From: Halomonas salipaludis
GTDB lineage: Bacteria > Pseudomonadota > Gammaproteobacteria > Pseudomonadales > Halomonadaceae
DNA: 64,000 nucleotides
Assembly (NCBI RefSeq): GCF_002286975.1
Contig: NZ_NSKB01000006.1
Coordinates: 248,001-312,000, forward strand
Reading direction: 5' to 3'
Below are positions 46,922-60,261 of this stretch, piece by piece (within the stretch, counting starts at the first letter, position 1; every line of letters starts with the position of its first letter). Below the pieces are notes generated by a model. The model was not told where the DNA came from, made no database searches, and saw nothing but the letters and a program-made list of their open reading frames with translations. The position numbers and the translations under genes are program-made.

Positions 46922-46968
46922 GGCCGTCTCCTGATAAGGCGGCCGGCGAGGCGCCGGCCGCGCATGGA

Positions 46969-48435
46969 TCATGCCTGATCCAGTTTTTCTTTTAGTAGGG
47001 CGTTGACCTGCTGGGGGTTGGCGGTGCCCCGCGAGGCCTTCATCACCTGGCCGACGAAGTAGCCGATCATCTTGCCGCGCTTGTCCGGTTCGGCGTCACG
47101 ATACTGGGCGACCTGCACCGGACTGTCGGCGATCACCTGGTCGATCATTGCCTCGATGGCGCCGCTGTCGGTGACCTGCTTGAGGCCCTTGGCCTCGATG
47201 ATGGCGTCGGCGGCGTTCGCTTCACCCCCGCCCTCGCCGTTCCACAGCGCCTGGAACACCTGCTTGGCGGCCTTGCCGTTGATGGTGTCGTCGAGTACCC
47301 GCGCGACCAGCCCGCCGAGCTGTTCGGCGGCGACCGGGCTCTGCTCGATGGCCAGGTTTTCGCGGTTCAGGGCGCCGGAGAGCTCGCCCATCACCCAGTT
47401 GGCGGCGTGCTTGGCATCGCCGCAGGTGTCCTTGACCACCTCGAAGTACTCGGCCATGGCGCGGCTCGAGGCCAGTACGCTGGCGTCGTAGGCGGAGAGC
47501 CCCAGCTGGCTCTCGAAACGTGCGCGCTTTTCGGCGGGCAGCTCCGGCAGGGTGCTGCGCAGGTGGTCGACGTAGGCCCGGTCGAGCACCACCGGCAGCA
47601 GGTCGGGGCACGGGAAGTAGCGGTAGTCGTTGGCCTCCTCCTTGGTGCGCATGCTGCGGGTCTCGTCGGCCTCGGGGTCGTAGAGGCGGGTTTCCTGAAC
47701 CACCGTGCCGCCGTCCTCGAGCAGTTCGATCTGGCGCTCCACCTCGAAGGCGATGGCGCGCTCGACGAAGCGGAAGGAGTTGACGTTCTTGATCTCGGCG
47801 CGGGTGCCGAACGCTTCCTGCCCCTTGGGCCGCACCGAGACGTTGACGTCGCAGCGCATCGAGCCCTCGGCCATATTGCCGTCGGAGATGCCCAGGTAGG
47901 TGACGATGGCGTGAATCGCCTTGAGATAGGCGGCGGCCTCCTTGGCCGAGCGCATGTCGGGCTCGGAGACGATCTCCAGCAGCGGCGTGCCGGCACGGTT
48001 GAGATCGATGCCGGTCATGCCGTGGAAGTCCTCGTGGAGCGACTTGCCGGCGTCCTCCTCGAGGTGGGCGTGATGCACGCGGATGCGTTTGGTGGCCCCG
48101 TCATCGAGGCTGATCTCGACTTCCCCGGCGCCGACGATGGGGTGGTACATCTGGCTGGTCTGGTAGCCCTTGGGCAGGTCGGGGTAGAAGTAGTTCTTGC
48201 GGTCGAACACCGACACTTCGGGGATCTCGGCGTTGATGCCGAGGCCGAACTTGACCGCCATGGCCACCGCCTGCTCGTTGAGCACCGGCAGCACCCCGGG
48301 CAGGCCGAGGTCGACGGCACACGCCTGACTGTTGGGCTCGGCGCCGAAGGCGGTGGAGGCGCCGGAAAAGATCTTCGACTTGGTGGCGAGCTGGACGTGG
48401 ACCTCCAGCCCGATCACGGTTTCCCATTGCATCAT
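46969..48435 (-). CDS. gatB: Aspartyl/glutamyl-tRNA amidotransferase subunit B
   Basis: The 488-residue subunit has the GatB signature near the start ([20 protein letters not shown]) and the conserved LEEDAGKS and [13 protein letters not shown] segments. The C-terminal YqeY/tail domain ends [12 protein letters not shown]. GatB is the kinase and tRNA-binding subunit that activates Asp-tRNA(Asn) or Glu-tRNA(Gln). The start may be ATG 48435 or 48432, and both overlap the gatA stop. tRNA-Gln is encoded in the same window. Confidence 0.97.
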   Translation of the reverse strand: MMQWETVIGLEVHVQLATKSKIFSGASTAFGAEPNSQACAVDLGLPGVLPVLNEQAVAMAVKFGLGINAEIPEVSVFDRKNYFYPDLPKGYQTSQMYHPIVGAGEVEISLDDGATKRIRVHHAHLEEDAGKSLHEDFHGMTGIDLNRAGTPLLEIVSEPDMRSAKEAAAYLKAIHAIVTYLGISDGNMAEGSMRCDVNVSVRPKGQEAFGTRAEIKNVNSFRFVERAIAFEVERQIELLEDGGTVVQETRLYDPEADETRSMRTKEEANDYRYFPCPDLLPVVLDRAYVDHLRSTLPELPAEKRARFESQLGLSAYDASVLASSRAMAEYFEVVKDTCGDAKHAANWVMGELSGALNRENLAIEQSPVAAEQLGGLVARVLDDTINGKAAKQVFQALWNGEGGGEANAADAIIEAKGLKQVTDSGAIEAMIDQVIADSPVQVAQYRDAEPDKRGKMIGYFVGQVMKASRGTANPQQVNALLKEKLDQA

Positions 48436-49892
48436 GCACTCTCCTCGGCAAGGGCGGGACGGCGCTGGTGCCAGTCGGTGGCCTGCTGGAACTGGTGGGC
48501 AACATTGAGCAGCTGCGACTCGGCGAAGTGCGGGCCGAGAATCTGCAGGCCCACGGGGCGGCTGCCGACGAAGCCGGCGGGCACGCTGATGCCGGGGATG
48601 CCGGCCAGGTTGACCGCGATGGTGTAGATGTCCTGCAGGTACATCGACACCGGATCCTTGTTGGCGCCGAGATCGAAGGCCGGGGTCGGCGAGGCCGGGC
48701 CCATCAGCACGTCGACCTCCTCGAAGGCGTCGAGGAAGTCCTGGCGGATCAGCCGGCGGACTTTCTGCGCCTGGGTGTAGTAGGCGTCGAAAAAGCCTTC
48801 CGAGAGGGTGTGGGTGCCAATCAGGATGCGCCGCTTGACCTCGCTGCCGAAGCCCTCGTCCCGCGAGCGCTTGTAGAGGTCGATCAGGTCGCTGGGCGCG
48901 TCGCAGCGGTGGCCGAAGCGCACGCCGTCAAAGCGCGACAGGTTCGAGGAGGCCTCGGCCGGGGCGATCACGTAGTAGGCCGGGATCGCATAGTGGGTAT
49001 GCGGCAGGCTGACTTCGTGGACGCTGGCACCCAGCGACTCGTAGACCTTGATCGCCTCGCGCACTGCCTGCTCGACCTCGGGGGCCAGGCCGTCGCCGAA
49101 GTACTCCCGGGGCAGACCGATCTTGAGCCCCGACAGCGACTCGCCGAGCTCGGCGCGGTAGTCGGGCACGCCGCGTGCCACGCTGGTGGAGTCGCGCAGG
49201 TCGTGGCCGGCGATGGCGCCGAGCAGCAGCGCGCAGTCCTCGGCGGTGCGCGCCATGGGACCGGCCTGGTCGAGGCTCGAGGCGTAGGCGATGATGCCGT
49301 AGCGCGACACCCGGCCGTAGGTGGGCTTGAGCCCGGTGATGCCGCAGAAGGCCGCCGGCTGGCGAATCGAGCCGCCGGTATCGGTGCCCATCGCCGCCGG
49401 TACCAGGCCCGCGGCGACCGCCGCGGCGCTGCCACCGGAGGAGCCGCCGGGTACGGCGTCGAGATCCCAGGGGTTCCTGACCGGGCCGTAGTGGCTGTTC
49501 TCATTCGACGAGCCCATGGCGAACTCGTCCATGTTGGTCTTGCCCAGGCTTACCGTGCCGGCGGACTTGAGCTTCTCGACCACGCAGGCATCGTAGGGGG
49601 CGATGAAGTTGTCGAGCATCTTCGAGCCGCAGCTGGTCTTGACGCCGTCGGTACAGAAGATGTCCTTGAGTGCCAGCGGCAGGCCGGTGAGCGGGCCGGC
49701 CTGGCCCTTGGCGCGTAGCGCATCGGCGGCATCGGCGGCGGCCAGCGCCTGCTCGTGGGTGATGCTGATGAAGCTGTTGAGGCGGCCGTCGAGGCGCTCG
49801 ATGCGCCCCAGCAGCGTTTGCGTCAGCTCGCGGCTGGAAACCTCGCCGTCGGCCAGGGCGCGGGCGAGCTGGGTCAATGTCTGGTCGTGCAT
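48432..49892 (-). CDS. gatA: Aspartyl/glutamyl-tRNA amidotransferase subunit A
   Basis: Start at ATG 49892 (AGGA upstream) gives 486 residues. An in-frame ATG at 49916 overlaps the gatC stop and is the alternative. The amidase catalytic triad is Lys76 (LALKDIFC), Ser151 (PGGSSGGSA) and Ser175 ([10 protein letters not shown]). GatA hydrolyses glutamine to supply ammonia for tRNA amidation. It sits in the gatC-gatA-gatB operon with overlapping or touching ends. Confidence 0.97.
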   Translation of the reverse strand: MHDQTLTQLARALADGEVSSRELTQTLLGRIERLDGRLNSFISITHEQALAAADAADALRAKGQAGPLTGLPLALKDIFCTDGVKTSCGSKMLDNFIAPYDACVVEKLKSAGTVSLGKTNMDEFAMGSSNENSHYGPVRNPWDLDAVPGGSSGGSAAAVAAGLVPAAMGTDTGGSIRQPAAFCGITGLKPTYGRVSRYGIIAYASSLDQAGPMARTAEDCALLLGAIAGHDLRDSTSVARGVPDYRAELGESLSGLKIGLPREYFGDGLAPEVEQAVREAIKVYESLGASVHEVSLPHTHYAIPAYYVIAPAEASSNLSRFDGVRFGHRCDAPSDLIDLYKRSRDEGFGSEVKRRILIGTHTLSEGFFDAYYTQAQKVRRLIRQDFLDAFEEVDVLMGPASPTPAFDLGANKDPVSMYLQDIYTIAVNLAGIPGISVPAGFVGSRPVGLQILGPHFAESQLLNVAHQFQQATDWHQRRPALAEESA

Positions 49893-49912
49893 GGCAGGAT
49901 CCTGAAACGGGT

Positions 49913-50200
49913 TCATTCGACGACGCGGGGCACCAGGTAGAGGCCGTTCTCGACGGCCGGGGCGACGCGCTGGAAGTGGTCGCGCTGGTCGCGTTCGGTG
50001 ACTTCATCGGCGCGCAGACGCTGGGTGCTGTCGAGCGGGTGGGCGAGCGGCGCCACGCCGTGGGTGTCGACTTCCTGCAGCTGGTCGACCATGGCCAGGA
50101 TACGGCCGAGGTCGTCTACGTAGCCGGCGGCATCGACGTCGTTCATGGCCAGTCGCGCCAGGTGGGCCGCGCGCATTACGTCGGAGGGTTCAAGCGCCAT
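49913..50200 (-). CDS. gatC: Aspartyl/glutamyl-tRNA amidotransferase subunit C
   Basis: The start at ATG 50200 gives 95 residues, the standard size. The longer open frame reaching 50359 runs into the mreB promoter region. The sequence has HLARLAMND near residue 14 and the conserved VAPLAHPLD segment. GatC clamps GatA to GatB. It is divergent from mreB, with 192 bases between for both promoters. Confidence 0.95.
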   Translation of the reverse strand: MALEPSDVMRAAHLARLAMNDVDAAGYVDDLGRILAMVDQLQEVDTHGVAPLAHPLDSTQRLRADEVTERDQRDHFQRVAPAVENGLYLVPRVVE

Positions 50201-50383
50201 GGTATAAACGTCCCCTGAGCATGATATCGATGGCAGCGTCGGACGTCGGCGACCGACATCCGCGCTGAAATAGCCGCAAACCGTACCACATCTTCGCGCG
50301 TCTGGCAGGCACTTCAGCTTGCTGGACATCGGCCGCGGTGATACCGTTTGCATCCGCACAGGGTTCCGGTCTGCACTAGGTGA

Positions 50384-51430
<1,047 letters not shown>

Positions 51431-51463
51431 CACCCGGTTATCGCTAGGCTGCTTTCGGGGGGA

Positions 51464-52369
51464 TTGCTTATCAAACCGCTGTTCTCGCACGGGCCGGTGC
51501 CAGGCTATCGCATGCTGTTGTGTGCGATAGTGGCGTTCGCCCTGATGTTTGCAGAACACCGATTTTCGCGCATGGAAGACCTGCGTGCCCAGATGACCAC
51601 CGTGGTCGCGCCGATCCTGTGGGCGGTGAGCGTGCCCAGCGACGTGCTGACCTGGGGCTCGCTGGCGCTCTCGGACCAGCGCGCGCTGGTCGACGAGAAC
51701 CGTCGCCTGCGCGAGCAGCTGTTGACCCTGTCGCATCGGGTGCAGCGCATGGCCAGCCTGACCGCCGAAAACGTGCGCTTGCGCGAGCTGCTCAATGCCG
51801 CCAGCCAGGCCGATATGCCCTATGTCACCGCCGAGCTGCTGTCGCTGGACTCCGACCCCTTCACCCACCAGATGGTCGTCGACCGCGGTCGCCGCGACGG
51901 CGCCTACGTCGGTCAGCCGGTGATGGATGCCTCGGGGCTGGTGGGACAGATCACCGCGGTGTCGGCTTATTCGAGCCGTGTGCTGATGCTGGCCGATGCC
52001 AATCACGCCATGCCGGTGCAGGTCAATCGCAATGGTCTGCGCTTCATCGTCCAGGGCTCGGGGCGCTACGATACCCTCAATGTGATGCACGTTCCCGACA
52101 CCGCCGATATCCGCGAGGGCGATCTGCTGATCACCTCGGGGCTGGCCGGGCGCTTCCCCGCCGGCTATCCGGTGGCGCGGGTCAGCGAGGTGGTCCACGA
52201 CCCCGGCCAGCCCTTTGCCCGGGTCACCGCGGCACCGGTGGCGCAGCTGCAGCGCTCACGCCACTTCCTGCTGCTGTTCCCGCCGCCGACCATCGAGCCG
52301 GAGCCGGGTGACCGGTTGTGGGACGAGACCTTCTCGATCATCGAACCGCCGCTGGAGTTGATGCAGTAA
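51464..52369 (+). CDS. mreC: Rod shape-determining protein MreC
   Basis: A TTG start at 51464 is used because GGGGGG lies just upstream and the family's N-terminus (LLIKPLFSHGP) begins there; 301 residues. A membrane span covers about residues 17-32, then a coiled coil (about 60-100). The periplasmic beta domains include VIDRGRRDGAYVGQPV-type sequence and GDLLITSGLAGRFPAGYPV. MreC links MreB to the wall synthases in the periplasm. Its stop overlaps the mreD start (TAATG). Confidence 0.96.
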   Translation: MLIKPLFSHGPVPGYRMLLCAIVAFALMFAEHRFSRMEDLRAQMTTVVAPILWAVSVPSDVLTWGSLALSDQRALVDENRRLREQLLTLSHRVQRMASLTAENVRLRELLNAASQADMPYVTAELLSLDSDPFTHQMVVDRGRRDGAYVGQPVMDASGLVGQITAVSAYSSRVLMLADANHAMPVQVNRNGLRFIVQGSGRYDTLNVMHVPDTADIREGDLLITSGLAGRFPAGYPVARVSEVVHDPGQPFARVTAAPVAQLQRSRHFLLLFPPPTIEPEPGDRLWDETFSIIEPPLELMQ

Positions 52370-52857
52370 TGGTTGCCATAGGCCTGCGCGGTACCCTGTT
52401 GATCTGGCTGAGCCTGCTGCTGGCGCTGTGCCTGCAGGTGATGCCACTGGCTGACGTGTGGCTGATCTGGCGGCCCGACTGGCTGGGGCTGATGCTGATC
52501 TACTGGTGCGTGGTGATGCCGCAGCGGGTCGGCGTGCTGCACGGTTTCGTGCTCGGCCTGCTGCTCGACCTGATCGAGGGCACTCCCTTGGGCCAGAATG
52601 CCCTGACCCTGTCGCTGTTGGCCTTCCTGTGCGCGCTGGTCTATCAGCGGTTGCGTGCCTACTCGCTGCTGCAGCAGGCGATCCTGGTGTTCATGCTGCT
52701 GGGCATCGTGCAACTGATCGAGCAGTGGTTGCGCACCATCGTCGGGCCGTTCTCCATACACCTGGCGTTTTTGCTGCCGTCACTGATCGGTGGCCTGCTG
52801 TGGCCTTGGCTGTTCACCCTGTTCCAGGTGCTGCGCCGCCGGCTGGGCATCTTCTGA
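52369..52857 (+). CDS. mreD: Rod shape-determining protein MreD
   Basis: ATG 52369 overlaps the mreC stop; 162 residues, nearly all hydrophobic, with about five membrane spans. The motif [15 protein letters not shown] near residue 30 and [20 protein letters not shown] near 60 are typical of MreD. It is an inner-membrane partner of MreC and the rod complex. maf follows after 19 bases. Confidence 0.95.
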   Translation: MVAIGLRGTLLIWLSLLLALCLQVMPLADVWLIWRPDWLGLMLIYWCVVMPQRVGVLHGFVLGLLLDLIEGTPLGQNALTLSLLAFLCALVYQRLRAYSLLQQAILVFMLLGIVQLIEQWLRTIVGPFSIHLAFLLPSLIGGLLWPWLFTLFQVLRRRLGIF

Positions 52858-52876
52858 ATTCTCCACGGGAGCCGTG

Positions 52877-53470
52877 ATGACCGCGACACTGCGCCTGGCC
52901 TCCGCCTCGCCGCGCCGCCGTGAGCTGCTGGCCTCGATCGGCGTGGCGGTGGAGGTGTATCCGGTAGACATCGACGAGACGCCGTGGCCCGATGAGGCGC
53001 CGCGCAGCTACGTACAGCGACTGGCGCGGGGCAAGGCGCTGGCCGGAGCGGTGGGTAGCCAGCTGCCGACTCTCGGCTCTGACACTGCGGTGGTATTGAA
53101 CGGCCAGATTCTTGGCAAGCCCCGCGACCAGGCCCACGCCACCGAGATGCTCGGCGCGCTGGCCGGCACCACCCACCAAGTGCTGACCGCGGTGGCGGTC
53201 AGCGGGCCGGCCGGGCTGCTCGAGTGCTGTGTGACCAGCCAGGTGACCCTGCGCGATATCGACGCGCACGAGATCGCCGCCTACTGGGCCACCGGCGAGC
53301 CCGCCGACAAGGCGGGTGGCTACGCCATCCAGGGGCTGGCGGCGGTGTTCGTTGCCGAGCTGCAGGGCAGTCACTCGGCGGTGGTGGGGCTGCCGCTCTA
53401 CGAGACCGCCGCACTGTTGACCCGCCAGGGCGTAGCGCTGTGGTCGAGGGCCGGGGTGGCTGTGCCATAA
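52877..53470 (+). CDS. maf: Maf family nucleotide pyrophosphatase (YhdE type)
   Basis: ATG 52877 gives 197 residues. The Maf signature [17 protein letters not shown] is at residues 7-23, and IDETPWPDE and [16 protein letters not shown] follow. Position between mreD and rng, as in E. coli yhdE, points to the dTTP/UTP pyrophosphatase subfamily. It removes modified nucleotides and can affect septation when overproduced in some bacteria. Confidence 0.94.
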   Translation: MTATLRLASASPRRRELLASIGVAVEVYPVDIDETPWPDEAPRSYVQRLARGKALAGAVGSQLPTLGSDTAVVLNGQILGKPRDQAHATEMLGALAGTTHQVLTAVAVSGPAGLLECCVTSQVTLRDIDAHEIAAYWATGEPADKAGGYAIQGLAAVFVAELQGSHSAVVGLPLYETAALLTRQGVALWSRAGVAVP

Positions 53471-53502
53471 TGCCGATATGATCACTGGATAAGGAAGCCT
53501 GC

Positions 53503-54966
53503 ATGAGTGGTGAAGTACTCATCAACCTGACGCCGATGGAAACTCGCGTGGCAGTGGTCGAGAACGGCGTCCTGCAGGAAGCCTTTATCGAGCGCAGCCG
53601 ACGCCGCGGCATCGTCGGCAATATCTACAAGGGCAAGGTGGTGCGGGTACTGCCCGGCATGCAGGCCGCCTTCGTCGACATTGGCCTGGATCGGGCGGCG
53701 TTCATTCATGCCCACGAGGTGATGCCGCCCAACACCCCCAGCGACGAACAGGTGTCGATCGGCCATCTGCTGCACGAGGGGCAGGCGCTGGTGGTGCAGG
53801 TCACCAAGGACCCTATCGGCTCCAAGGGGGCGCGCCTCACCACGCATCTGTCGGTGCCGTCGCGGTTTCTGGTCTATATGCCCGATTCGCCTCACAACGG
53901 CGTCTCCCAGCGTATCGAAGACGACGCCGAGCGCGAGCGGCTGCGCCAGCTCACCGAACAGTGCCAGAGCGAGCAGGAGCTCGAGATCAGCGGCGGTTTC
54001 ATCATCCGCACCGCCGCCGAGGGCGTGGGGCACGAGGAGCTGCATGCCGACATGTATTTCCTGCTGCGGCTGTGGCGCAAGGTCAGCGAGCGCAAGATCA
54101 CCGCGCCGGCACCCAGCGTGATCTACGACGACCTGCCGCTGTTCATCCGCACCCTGCGCGATGTGATGCGCGACGAGATCGAGAAGGTGCGCATCGACTC
54201 GCGCGAGAACTACCTCAAGCTGTACGAGTTCGCCAGCGAGTTCATGCCCGGTACCGAGAACCGCATCGAGTACTATCCGGGCGAACGGCCGATCTTCGAT
54301 CTCTACAGCGTCGAGGACGAGATCCAGAAGGCGCTGGGGCGCAAGGTGCAGCTCAAGTCCGGCGGCTACCTGGTCATCGACCCCACCGAGGCGATGACCA
54401 CCATCGACGTCAATACCGGCGGTTACGTGGGCCACCGTAACCTCGAGGAAACCATCTTCAAGACCAACCTCGAGGCGGCCACGGCGATCGCCCGTCAGCT
54501 CAGGCTGCGCAACCTGGGTGGGATCATCATCATCGATTTCATCGACATGGAAGAGCTCGAGCACCAGCGCCAGGTGCTGCGGGTACTGGAGAAGTCGCTG
54601 GAGCGCGACCATGCCAAGACCAAGTGCACCGGGGTCACCGAGCTGGGGTTGGTGCAGCTGACGCGCAAGCGCACCCGCGAAAGTCTTGAACAGACGCTGT
54701 GTGAGCCCTGTCCTACCTGTAGTGGGCGCGGCACGCTGAAGACACCGGAAACGGTGTGCTACGAGATCTTTCGCGAGATCCTCCGCGAGGAGCGCGCCTA
54801 TAGCCCGGAAACCTACATGGTGCTGGCCTCCCAGGCGGTGGTCGATCGGCTGCTCGACGAGGAGTCCACGGCGGTCGCGGATCTCGAGTCCTTCATTAAC
54901 AAGACGATTCGCTTCCAGGTCGAGGCACACTATTCTCAGGAGCAGTACGATATCGTGCTGATGTAA
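53503..54966 (+). CDS. rng: Ribonuclease G
   Basis: The 487-residue protein has an N-terminal S1 RNA-binding domain (IVGNIYKGKVVRVLPGMQAA). The RNase E/G catalytic core follows, with the metal-binding aspartates in TTIDVNTGGY and IIIDFIDME. The zinc-link CPTC lies near residue 405. It processes 16S rRNA 5' ends and some mRNAs. It lies between maf and yhdP as in E. coli. Confidence 0.97.
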   Translation: MSGEVLINLTPMETRVAVVENGVLQEAFIERSRRRGIVGNIYKGKVVRVLPGMQAAFVDIGLDRAAFIHAHEVMPPNTPSDEQVSIGHLLHEGQALVVQVTKDPIGSKGARLTTHLSVPSRFLVYMPDSPHNGVSQRIEDDAERERLRQLTEQCQSEQELEISGGFIIRTAAEGVGHEELHADMYFLLRLWRKVSERKITAPAPSVIYDDLPLFIRTLRDVMRDEIEKVRIDSRENYLKLYEFASEFMPGTENRIEYYPGERPIFDLYSVEDEIQKALGRKVQLKSGGYLVIDPTEAMTTIDVNTGGYVGHRNLEETIFKTNLEAATAIARQLRLRNLGGIIIIDFIDMEELEHQRQVLRVLEKSLERDHAKTKCTGVTELGLVQLTRKRTRESLEQTLCEPCPTCSGRGTLKTPETVCYEIFREILREERAYSPETYMVLASQAVVDRLLDEESTAVADLESFINKTIRFQVEAHYSQEQYDIVLM

Positions 54967-54969
54967 GCG

Positions 54970-57900
54970 ATGAGCCCACTCCGCGTGACGCTGCGCTGGG
55001 CGCTGACCCTGACCGCGATCGGCCTGGCGCTGCTGGCGATACTGGCGGTGGCGCTGCGCCTGGCGCTGGGCCAGGTCGACTCGCTGCGCGACAACCTCGA
55101 AACGCTGCTCTCGGCGCGCTTCAACGCCGAGGTCAGCGTGGCCGAGCTGCGCGCCGAGGTGAATCGCCTCGACCCCAGCGCCGAGCTTCACCACCTGCGC
55201 ATCGCCTCCCGCGACGGCCGCGACCTGCCGCTGCTGGAGGTCGAGCACGCCGAGCTGCGGCTGGCCAGCGCCGCTTCGCTGCGCGACTGGGTGCCGGTGG
55301 TGGAAGATGCGCGCATCCGCCAGGTCACCGTGCATCTCTACCAGACCCCGGAGCGGACCTGGCACTGGCCGGAGCCGGCCGAACTGCCCCCGGAATTTCA
55401 GCCCACCGCCGAGTTCGACCTCGAGCGTCTCGATTTCTGGGTCGGTGCGCTGCTGCGCCAGCGTGTCGAAGCCGAACAGGTGCGCCTGGTGCTGCACGGT
55501 CTCGATCGCCAGGTGGTGCTCGAAGCCCCCAGTCTGCTGATGACCGGCGACCGGCGCCGTACCCATGTCGAGGGCTGGCTGCACGTCGAGGGGCAGGAGA
55601 ACATCGCGCTGGAGGCGGCGCTGGAGATACAGCCGGGGCGCCGAGGCCTGGCCGATTTCAGCGCCGCGCTGCAGGCGCGCATGGACGTTGCCAGCCTGGT
55701 CGAGCTGGCCGAGGTGCTGAGCCGCAACGACCCGGTGCGGCTCGATGCCGCCGAGGGCAAGGCCGAGCTGTGGGGGCGCTGGCACGAGGGTGCGCTACAG
55801 GACGCCCGACTCGACCTGGATGTACCGCAGTTCGTCGTCAGCAACGCCAGCGCGACGCTGGCGCTGGACGATATTCGCGCCCGCGGCCAGTGGCTGCGCG
55901 ATGGGCCTGATGGCTGGCAGGCGTGGTTGAGCCGCGAGCCGCTGGCCGACGATGACGCCACGCGCGGGCCGGCGATTCCCGAACACTGGCATCTACGCGG
56001 TGAGGGCCGCGACTGGTGGCTCAATACCAGCGGCTTCGAGCTCGACGCACTGGCCGCCTGGCGCAACCGCGTACCGCTCCCCGAGGGGCTGGTGCGGGTG
56101 CTCGACAGCCTCGACCCCCAGGGGCGTATCAGCGGCTTCGGCGTCGGCCGCCGCAACGGCAGCTGGCAGGCCCGCGGCGCGCTGCACGAGGTGGCGGTCT
56201 CGGCGTGGCAGAACGCTCCTGGAGGCGGGCCCATCGACGCCTGGGTCGAGGCCGAGGATCTGCACGGCAAGGTCACCTTCGTCGGCGATCTCGATACCCG
56301 GCTCGATTTCCCGCGGCTGTTCCGCGAGCCGATGCAGCTGACTGCCGCGCGCGGCGTGGTCAACTGGGACTATCGCGGCGAGCGGGTGCATGTCGATGGC
56401 CAGGACCTCGAGGCGCTGTGGCGCGGCGCTCAGGTGCAGGGTGGCTTCGACCTGGCGCTGGGCGGCGCCGAGCCCGGTGAGCTGGAGCTCGAGCTGGCCT
56501 TCCGCGACATCGATGCGGTGACCACGCCGCTAAGCGACTGGCTGCCGGTGGGGGTGTTCGGCGACGGACTCAACGAGTGGCTCGAGCTGGGCGCCGCGGG
56601 TCGCGTCACCGCTGGCACCCTGGACCTGCGTCTGCCGCTGCGCGAGGGCATAGAGCCCGACGATATCGAGCTCGAGCTGGCCCTCGAACTGGTCGATGGA
56701 CATCTCCCCTTCGCCGAGGGATGGCCGGCGCTCGACGATGTCAGCGGTCGTCTGGCAATGGATGGCATGCGCCTTGAGGCCTGGGTCGAGCATGCCGAGA
56801 GCCTCGGCCTGGTGGCCCAGGAGGGGCGCGTCAGCCTCGCCGACCAGATGCTGGACGTCGTCGGCAAACTGGCCGGCAGCAGCGAGGCGGTGCTCGATTA
56901 CCTCGCCGCGTTGCCGTTCTTCGATCTCGACAGCAGTGACTTCAGCGGCAGCGGCGCCCTGGCCGGTGAACTGGCGCTGGCGCTGCCCCTCGATGACCCC
57001 GAGGCGCTGCGCCTGGATATCGAGGCCGATGTCGACGTGCCGGCACTGGTCTACCTGCCGCTGGATATCCGCATGCACAGCGTCAACGGCGCGCTGGCCT
57101 ATCGCCAGCGTGACGGTCAGGGCGGCGTCGATGGTGTGCTTGGGGCGCGGGTGTTCGGCGGCCCGCTGCGCGCCGAATTCGATACCCGCGAGCAGGGCGT
57201 CGATTTCAGCGGCAGGGCGCTGGCCAGCGGGCTGCTGAGCTGGGCCGGGCTGGATGCCGCGGCACCGATTCTCGATGGCGTATTTCCCTATACGGCGCGC
57301 CTCGATCTCGCCGAGGGTGCGACGCGCTTGCGCTTCGACAGCGACCTCAGCGGCCTGGCGATTCACCTGCCGGCGCCATTCGGCAAGGCGGCGGCCGGCA
57401 GCGCGCCGCTGTTTGTCGACGCCGACCTGGAAAATGGCGTGATCGAGGGTGAACTGGCCGAGCGCCTGCGCCTGCGCTGGCGCGAGTGGGGCGCCGGTGG
57501 CCAGGGCCAGGCGTGGCTGGAACAGTGGTCGGCGGCCCCCGCCTGGCCCGACGGCAGTGGCTGGGAAGTCGAGTGGCGCACGCCGCGGCTCGACACCAGC
57601 GCCTGGGCCGAGGCCCTCGGCGGGCTCGGCGTCGACGACCTCGAGCTGGGCGATGCAGGCCCCGATGCGCTGCGCGTGGTGCGTTTCACCACGCCCTGTC
57701 TCGACGTGATGCAGCGCTGCCTGGGCTCGGCGTATGTCAGTGCCTATCCGTGGAGCGGTGACGACTGGCGCCTCGACGTCGACGGCAGCCTGCTCGAAGG
57801 ACGCGTCGACTACCGCCCGGCCGCTGGCGGCGAGCTGGATGTCGCCCTGGTGCGGCTCAATCTGGACGCGCTGGCGCCCGAGCAGGCCGACGCCGAGGGG

Positions 57901-58767
57901 CTGCTCGACGAGATCGCCCTGGCGCCCAGTCCGGCGGCTTTTCCCGACTGGGTCGGTGAACTGCCCGACGGGCGCTTGCGGGTCGCCAGCCTGCTCCACG
58001 AAGGCAAGAGCTTCGGCCCGCTCACCGCGCGCTGGCGGGCCAGCCCCGGCTCGCTGCAGGTGGCGCCGCTGGGCTTGACCCTGGGGCGTGTCTCGGCGCG
58101 CGGCGAGATCGACTGGGAAGCCACCGGTGACGCCAGCCTGACCCGTGCGCGGCTGGCGCTGGATGGCGGCGACCTGGGCACTGCCCTGGAGCGGCTCGAC
58201 CAGCCCATCGCGATCAGCAATTCCACCACGCGGGTGCGCTCGCAGCTGGCCTGGCCCGGGGCGCCCTGGCAGTTCGGTCTCGACCGCTCGCGGGGCAGCC
58301 TGGACATCGACCTGCGCGACGGCCGCTTCCGCTACCTCGACTCGCCCTCGGCGCGCCTGGTAGGGCTGCTCAACTTCGACAACCTGTTGCGGCGCCTGCG
58401 CCTGGACTTCTCCGACGTGACCGGCCAGGGTACGGCCTTCGACAGTGTCATCGGCAACGCGACCTTGTATGGTGGCATTCTGGAAACCCGTGGCCCGGTG
58501 GTGGTCGAGGCGCCGGCTACGCGCTTCACCCTTGACGGTCAGGTCGACCTGGCGCGGCGTGAACTCGACCAGCGTCTCGGGGTCACGGTACCAGTAAGCC
58601 AAAATCTCCCGCTGGCGGCGGTAGCCGCCGGCGCCCCGGTAGTGGGCGGGGCACTGTTCATCGCGCATCGCCTGTTCGGTGGAGCCATCGATCGGGCGAC
58701 GCAGATTCATTACCGCGTGCGGGGCCCCTGGACCTCGCCGCAGATTACCCTGGAAGGTGCCGAATGA
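54970..58767 (+). CDS. yhdP: AsmA-like inner-membrane protein YhdP
   Basis: The very large 1,265-residue product has one N-terminal membrane span (about residues 9-27) and a long beta-rich, repetitive periplasmic body. The C-terminal AsmA-like domain reads [18 protein letters not shown] and ends in a [11 protein letters not shown] strand. YhdP, with TamB and YdbH, is implicated in moving phospholipids to the outer membrane. It follows rng by 3 bases and overlaps the tldD start by 4 bases. Confidence 0.95.
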   Translation: MSPLRVTLRWALTLTAIGLALLAILAVALRLALGQVDSLRDNLETLLSARFNAEVSVAELRAEVNRLDPSAELHHLRIASRDGRDLPLLEVEHAELRLASAASLRDWVPVVEDARIRQVTVHLYQTPERTWHWPEPAELPPEFQPTAEFDLERLDFWVGALLRQRVEAEQVRLVLHGLDRQVVLEAPSLLMTGDRRRTHVEGWLHVEGQENIALEAALEIQPGRRGLADFSAALQARMDVASLVELAEVLSRNDPVRLDAAEGKAELWGRWHEGALQDARLDLDVPQFVVSNASATLALDDIRARGQWLRDGPDGWQAWLSREPLADDDATRGPAIPEHWHLRGEGRDWWLNTSGFELDALAAWRNRVPLPEGLVRVLDSLDPQGRISGFGVGRRNGSWQARGALHEVAVSAWQNAPGGGPIDAWVEAEDLHGKVTFVGDLDTRLDFPRLFREPMQLTAARGVVNWDYRGERVHVDGQDLEALWRGAQVQGGFDLALGGAEPGELELELAFRDIDAVTTPLSDWLPVGVFGDGLNEWLELGAAGRVTAGTLDLRLPLREGIEPDDIELELALELVDGHLPFAEGWPALDDVSGRLAMDGMRLEAWVEHAESLGLVAQEGRVSLADQMLDVVGKLAGSSEAVLDYLAALPFFDLDSSDFSGSGALAGELALALPLDDPEALRLDIEADVDVPALVYLPLDIRMHSVNGALAYRQRDGQGGVDGVLGARVFGGPLRAEFDTREQGVDFSGRALASGLLSWAGLDAAAPILDGVFPYTARLDLAEGATRLRFDSDLSGLAIHLPAPFGKAAAGSAPLFVDADLENGVIEGELAERLRLRWREWGAGGQGQAWLEQWSAAPAWPDGSGWEVEWRTPRLDTSAWAEALGGLGVDDLELGDAGPDALRVVRFTTPCLDVMQRCLGSAYVSAYPWSGDDWRLDVDGSLLEGRVDYRPAAGGELDVALVRLNLDALAPEQADAEGLLDEIALAPSPAAFPDWVGELPDGRLRVASLLHEGKSFGPLTARWRASPGSLQVAPLGLTLGRVSARGEIDWEATGDASLTRARLALDGGDLGTALERLDQPIAISNSTTRVRSQLAWPGAPWQFGLDRSRGSLDIDLRDGRFRYLDSPSARLVGLLNFDNLLRRLRLDFSDVTGQGTAFDSVIGNATLYGGILETRGPVVVEAPATRFTLDGQVDLARRELDQRLGVTVPVSQNLPLAAVAAGAPVVGGALFIAHRLFGGAIDRATQIHYRVRGPWTSPQITLEGAE

Positions 58768-60233
58768 ACCTACACTCCCGTGACCTGACGGCTCAGGACA
58801 AGCTCGATGGCGCCATCGCTACCCTGCTGACCCCGGGGGGGCTCGACCTCGACGGTCTCGATGCCGGGCTCGGCCATGCGCTGGGCGCCGGCATCGACTA
58901 CGCCGACCTCTACTTTCAGCGCAGCTGGCACGAGAGCTGGGTGCTCGAGGATGGTGAGGTCAAGGAGGGCAGCTACAGCATCGACGGCGGGGTCGGTGTG
59001 CGCGCCATGGCCGGCGAGAAGACCGGTTTCGCCTACTCCAACCAGATCACCGCCGAGGCGCTGGCCGATACCGGGCGCACCGCCTCGGGCATTGCGCGTA
59101 GCGGGGCGCGCCTGGTGCTCGCTCCGGGGCGTCTCGGCAAGGCCGACGAACGCTATGTCGGCGTCGACCCGCTGGCTGGGCTCAGTGCCGGCGACAAGAT
59201 CGCCATGCTCAAGGAGGCCGATCGCATCGCACGGGCCGAGAACCCCGCGGTGAGCCAGGTCAGTGCCTCGCTGACCGGTCTCTACGAAGTTGTGCTGGTG
59301 CGTGCCAGCGACGGCACCCTGGCCGCCGACGTGCGCCCGCTGGTGCGCTTCAACGTCAGCGTGATCGTGACCAGCAACGGCCGCCGCGAGCGTGGTAGCG
59401 CCGGCGGCGGCGGTCGCTACGCCATGGCGCGCCTGCGCGACGACCAGGCGCCGAGTCGCTTCGCCCGCGAAGCGGTGCGCCAGGCCATGGTCAACCTCGA
59501 GGCGGTGGACGCGCCGGCGGGCCAGATGCCAGTGGTGCTGGGCGCCGGCTGGCCCGGCATCCTGCTCCACGAGGCCGTCGGCCACGGCCTGGAGGGCGAC
59601 TTCAACCGCAAGGGCAGCTCGGCCTTCGCCGGTCGCATGGGCCAGCGGGTGGCCGCCAAGGGGGTGACGGTGGTCGATGACGCCACCCTGGGGGATCGCC
59701 GCGGCTCGCTGTCGATCGACGACGAGGGCACCCCGGGCGCCTATACGCCGCTGATCGAGGACGGCATCCTCACCGGCTACATGCAGGACAAGCTGAACGC
59801 GCGGCTGATGGGCATGGCGCCCACCGGCAACGCACGTCGCGAGTCCTATGCGCACATGCCGATGCCGCGCATGACCAATACCTACATGCTGGCCGGTCAC
59901 GACGCTCCCGCCGACATCATCAAGAGCGTCAAGCGCGGCCTCTATGCGGTGAGCTTCGGTGGTGGCCAGGTGGATATCACCTCGGGCAAGTTCGTGTTCT
60001 CGGCCAGCGAAGCCTACCTGATCGAGGACGGCAAGATCACCGCACCGGTCAAGGGGGCGACGCTGATCGGCAACGGCCCCGAGGCGATGGCCCAGGTATC
60101 GATGATCGGCCACGACATGGAGCTCGACACCGGGATCGGCGTGTGCGGCAAGGAGGGGCAGGGCGTGCCGGTTGGCGTCGGCCAGCCGACGCTCAAGCTC
60201 GACGAGCTGACCGTGGGGGGCACGGCGTCGTGA
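58764..60233 (+). CDS. tldD: Metalloprotease TldD
   Basis: The 489-residue protein has the zinc site HEAVGH (His269, Glu270, His274) in [19 protein letters not shown]. TldD forms a heterodimer with TldE/PmbA that degrades peptides and matures microcin B17-like substrates. Its start overlaps yhdP. The partner gene pmbA lies about 780 bases downstream beyond darP. Confidence 0.97.
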   Translation: MNLHSRDLTAQDKLDGAIATLLTPGGLDLDGLDAGLGHALGAGIDYADLYFQRSWHESWVLEDGEVKEGSYSIDGGVGVRAMAGEKTGFAYSNQITAEALADTGRTASGIARSGARLVLAPGRLGKADERYVGVDPLAGLSAGDKIAMLKEADRIARAENPAVSQVSASLTGLYEVVLVRASDGTLAADVRPLVRFNVSVIVTSNGRRERGSAGGGGRYAMARLRDDQAPSRFAREAVRQAMVNLEAVDAPAGQMPVVLGAGWPGILLHEAVGHGLEGDFNRKGSSAFAGRMGQRVAAKGVTVVDDATLGDRRGSLSIDDEGTPGAYTPLIEDGILTGYMQDKLNARLMGMAPTGNARRESYAHMPMPRMTNTYMLAGHDAPADIIKSVKRGLYAVSFGGGQVDITSGKFVFSASEAYLIEDGKITAPVKGATLIGNGPEAMAQVSMIGHDMELDTGIGVCGKEGQGVPVGVGQPTLKLDELTVGGTAS

Positions 60234-60261
60234 GCACCGACTACCGCGGTGAAGCCGGCAT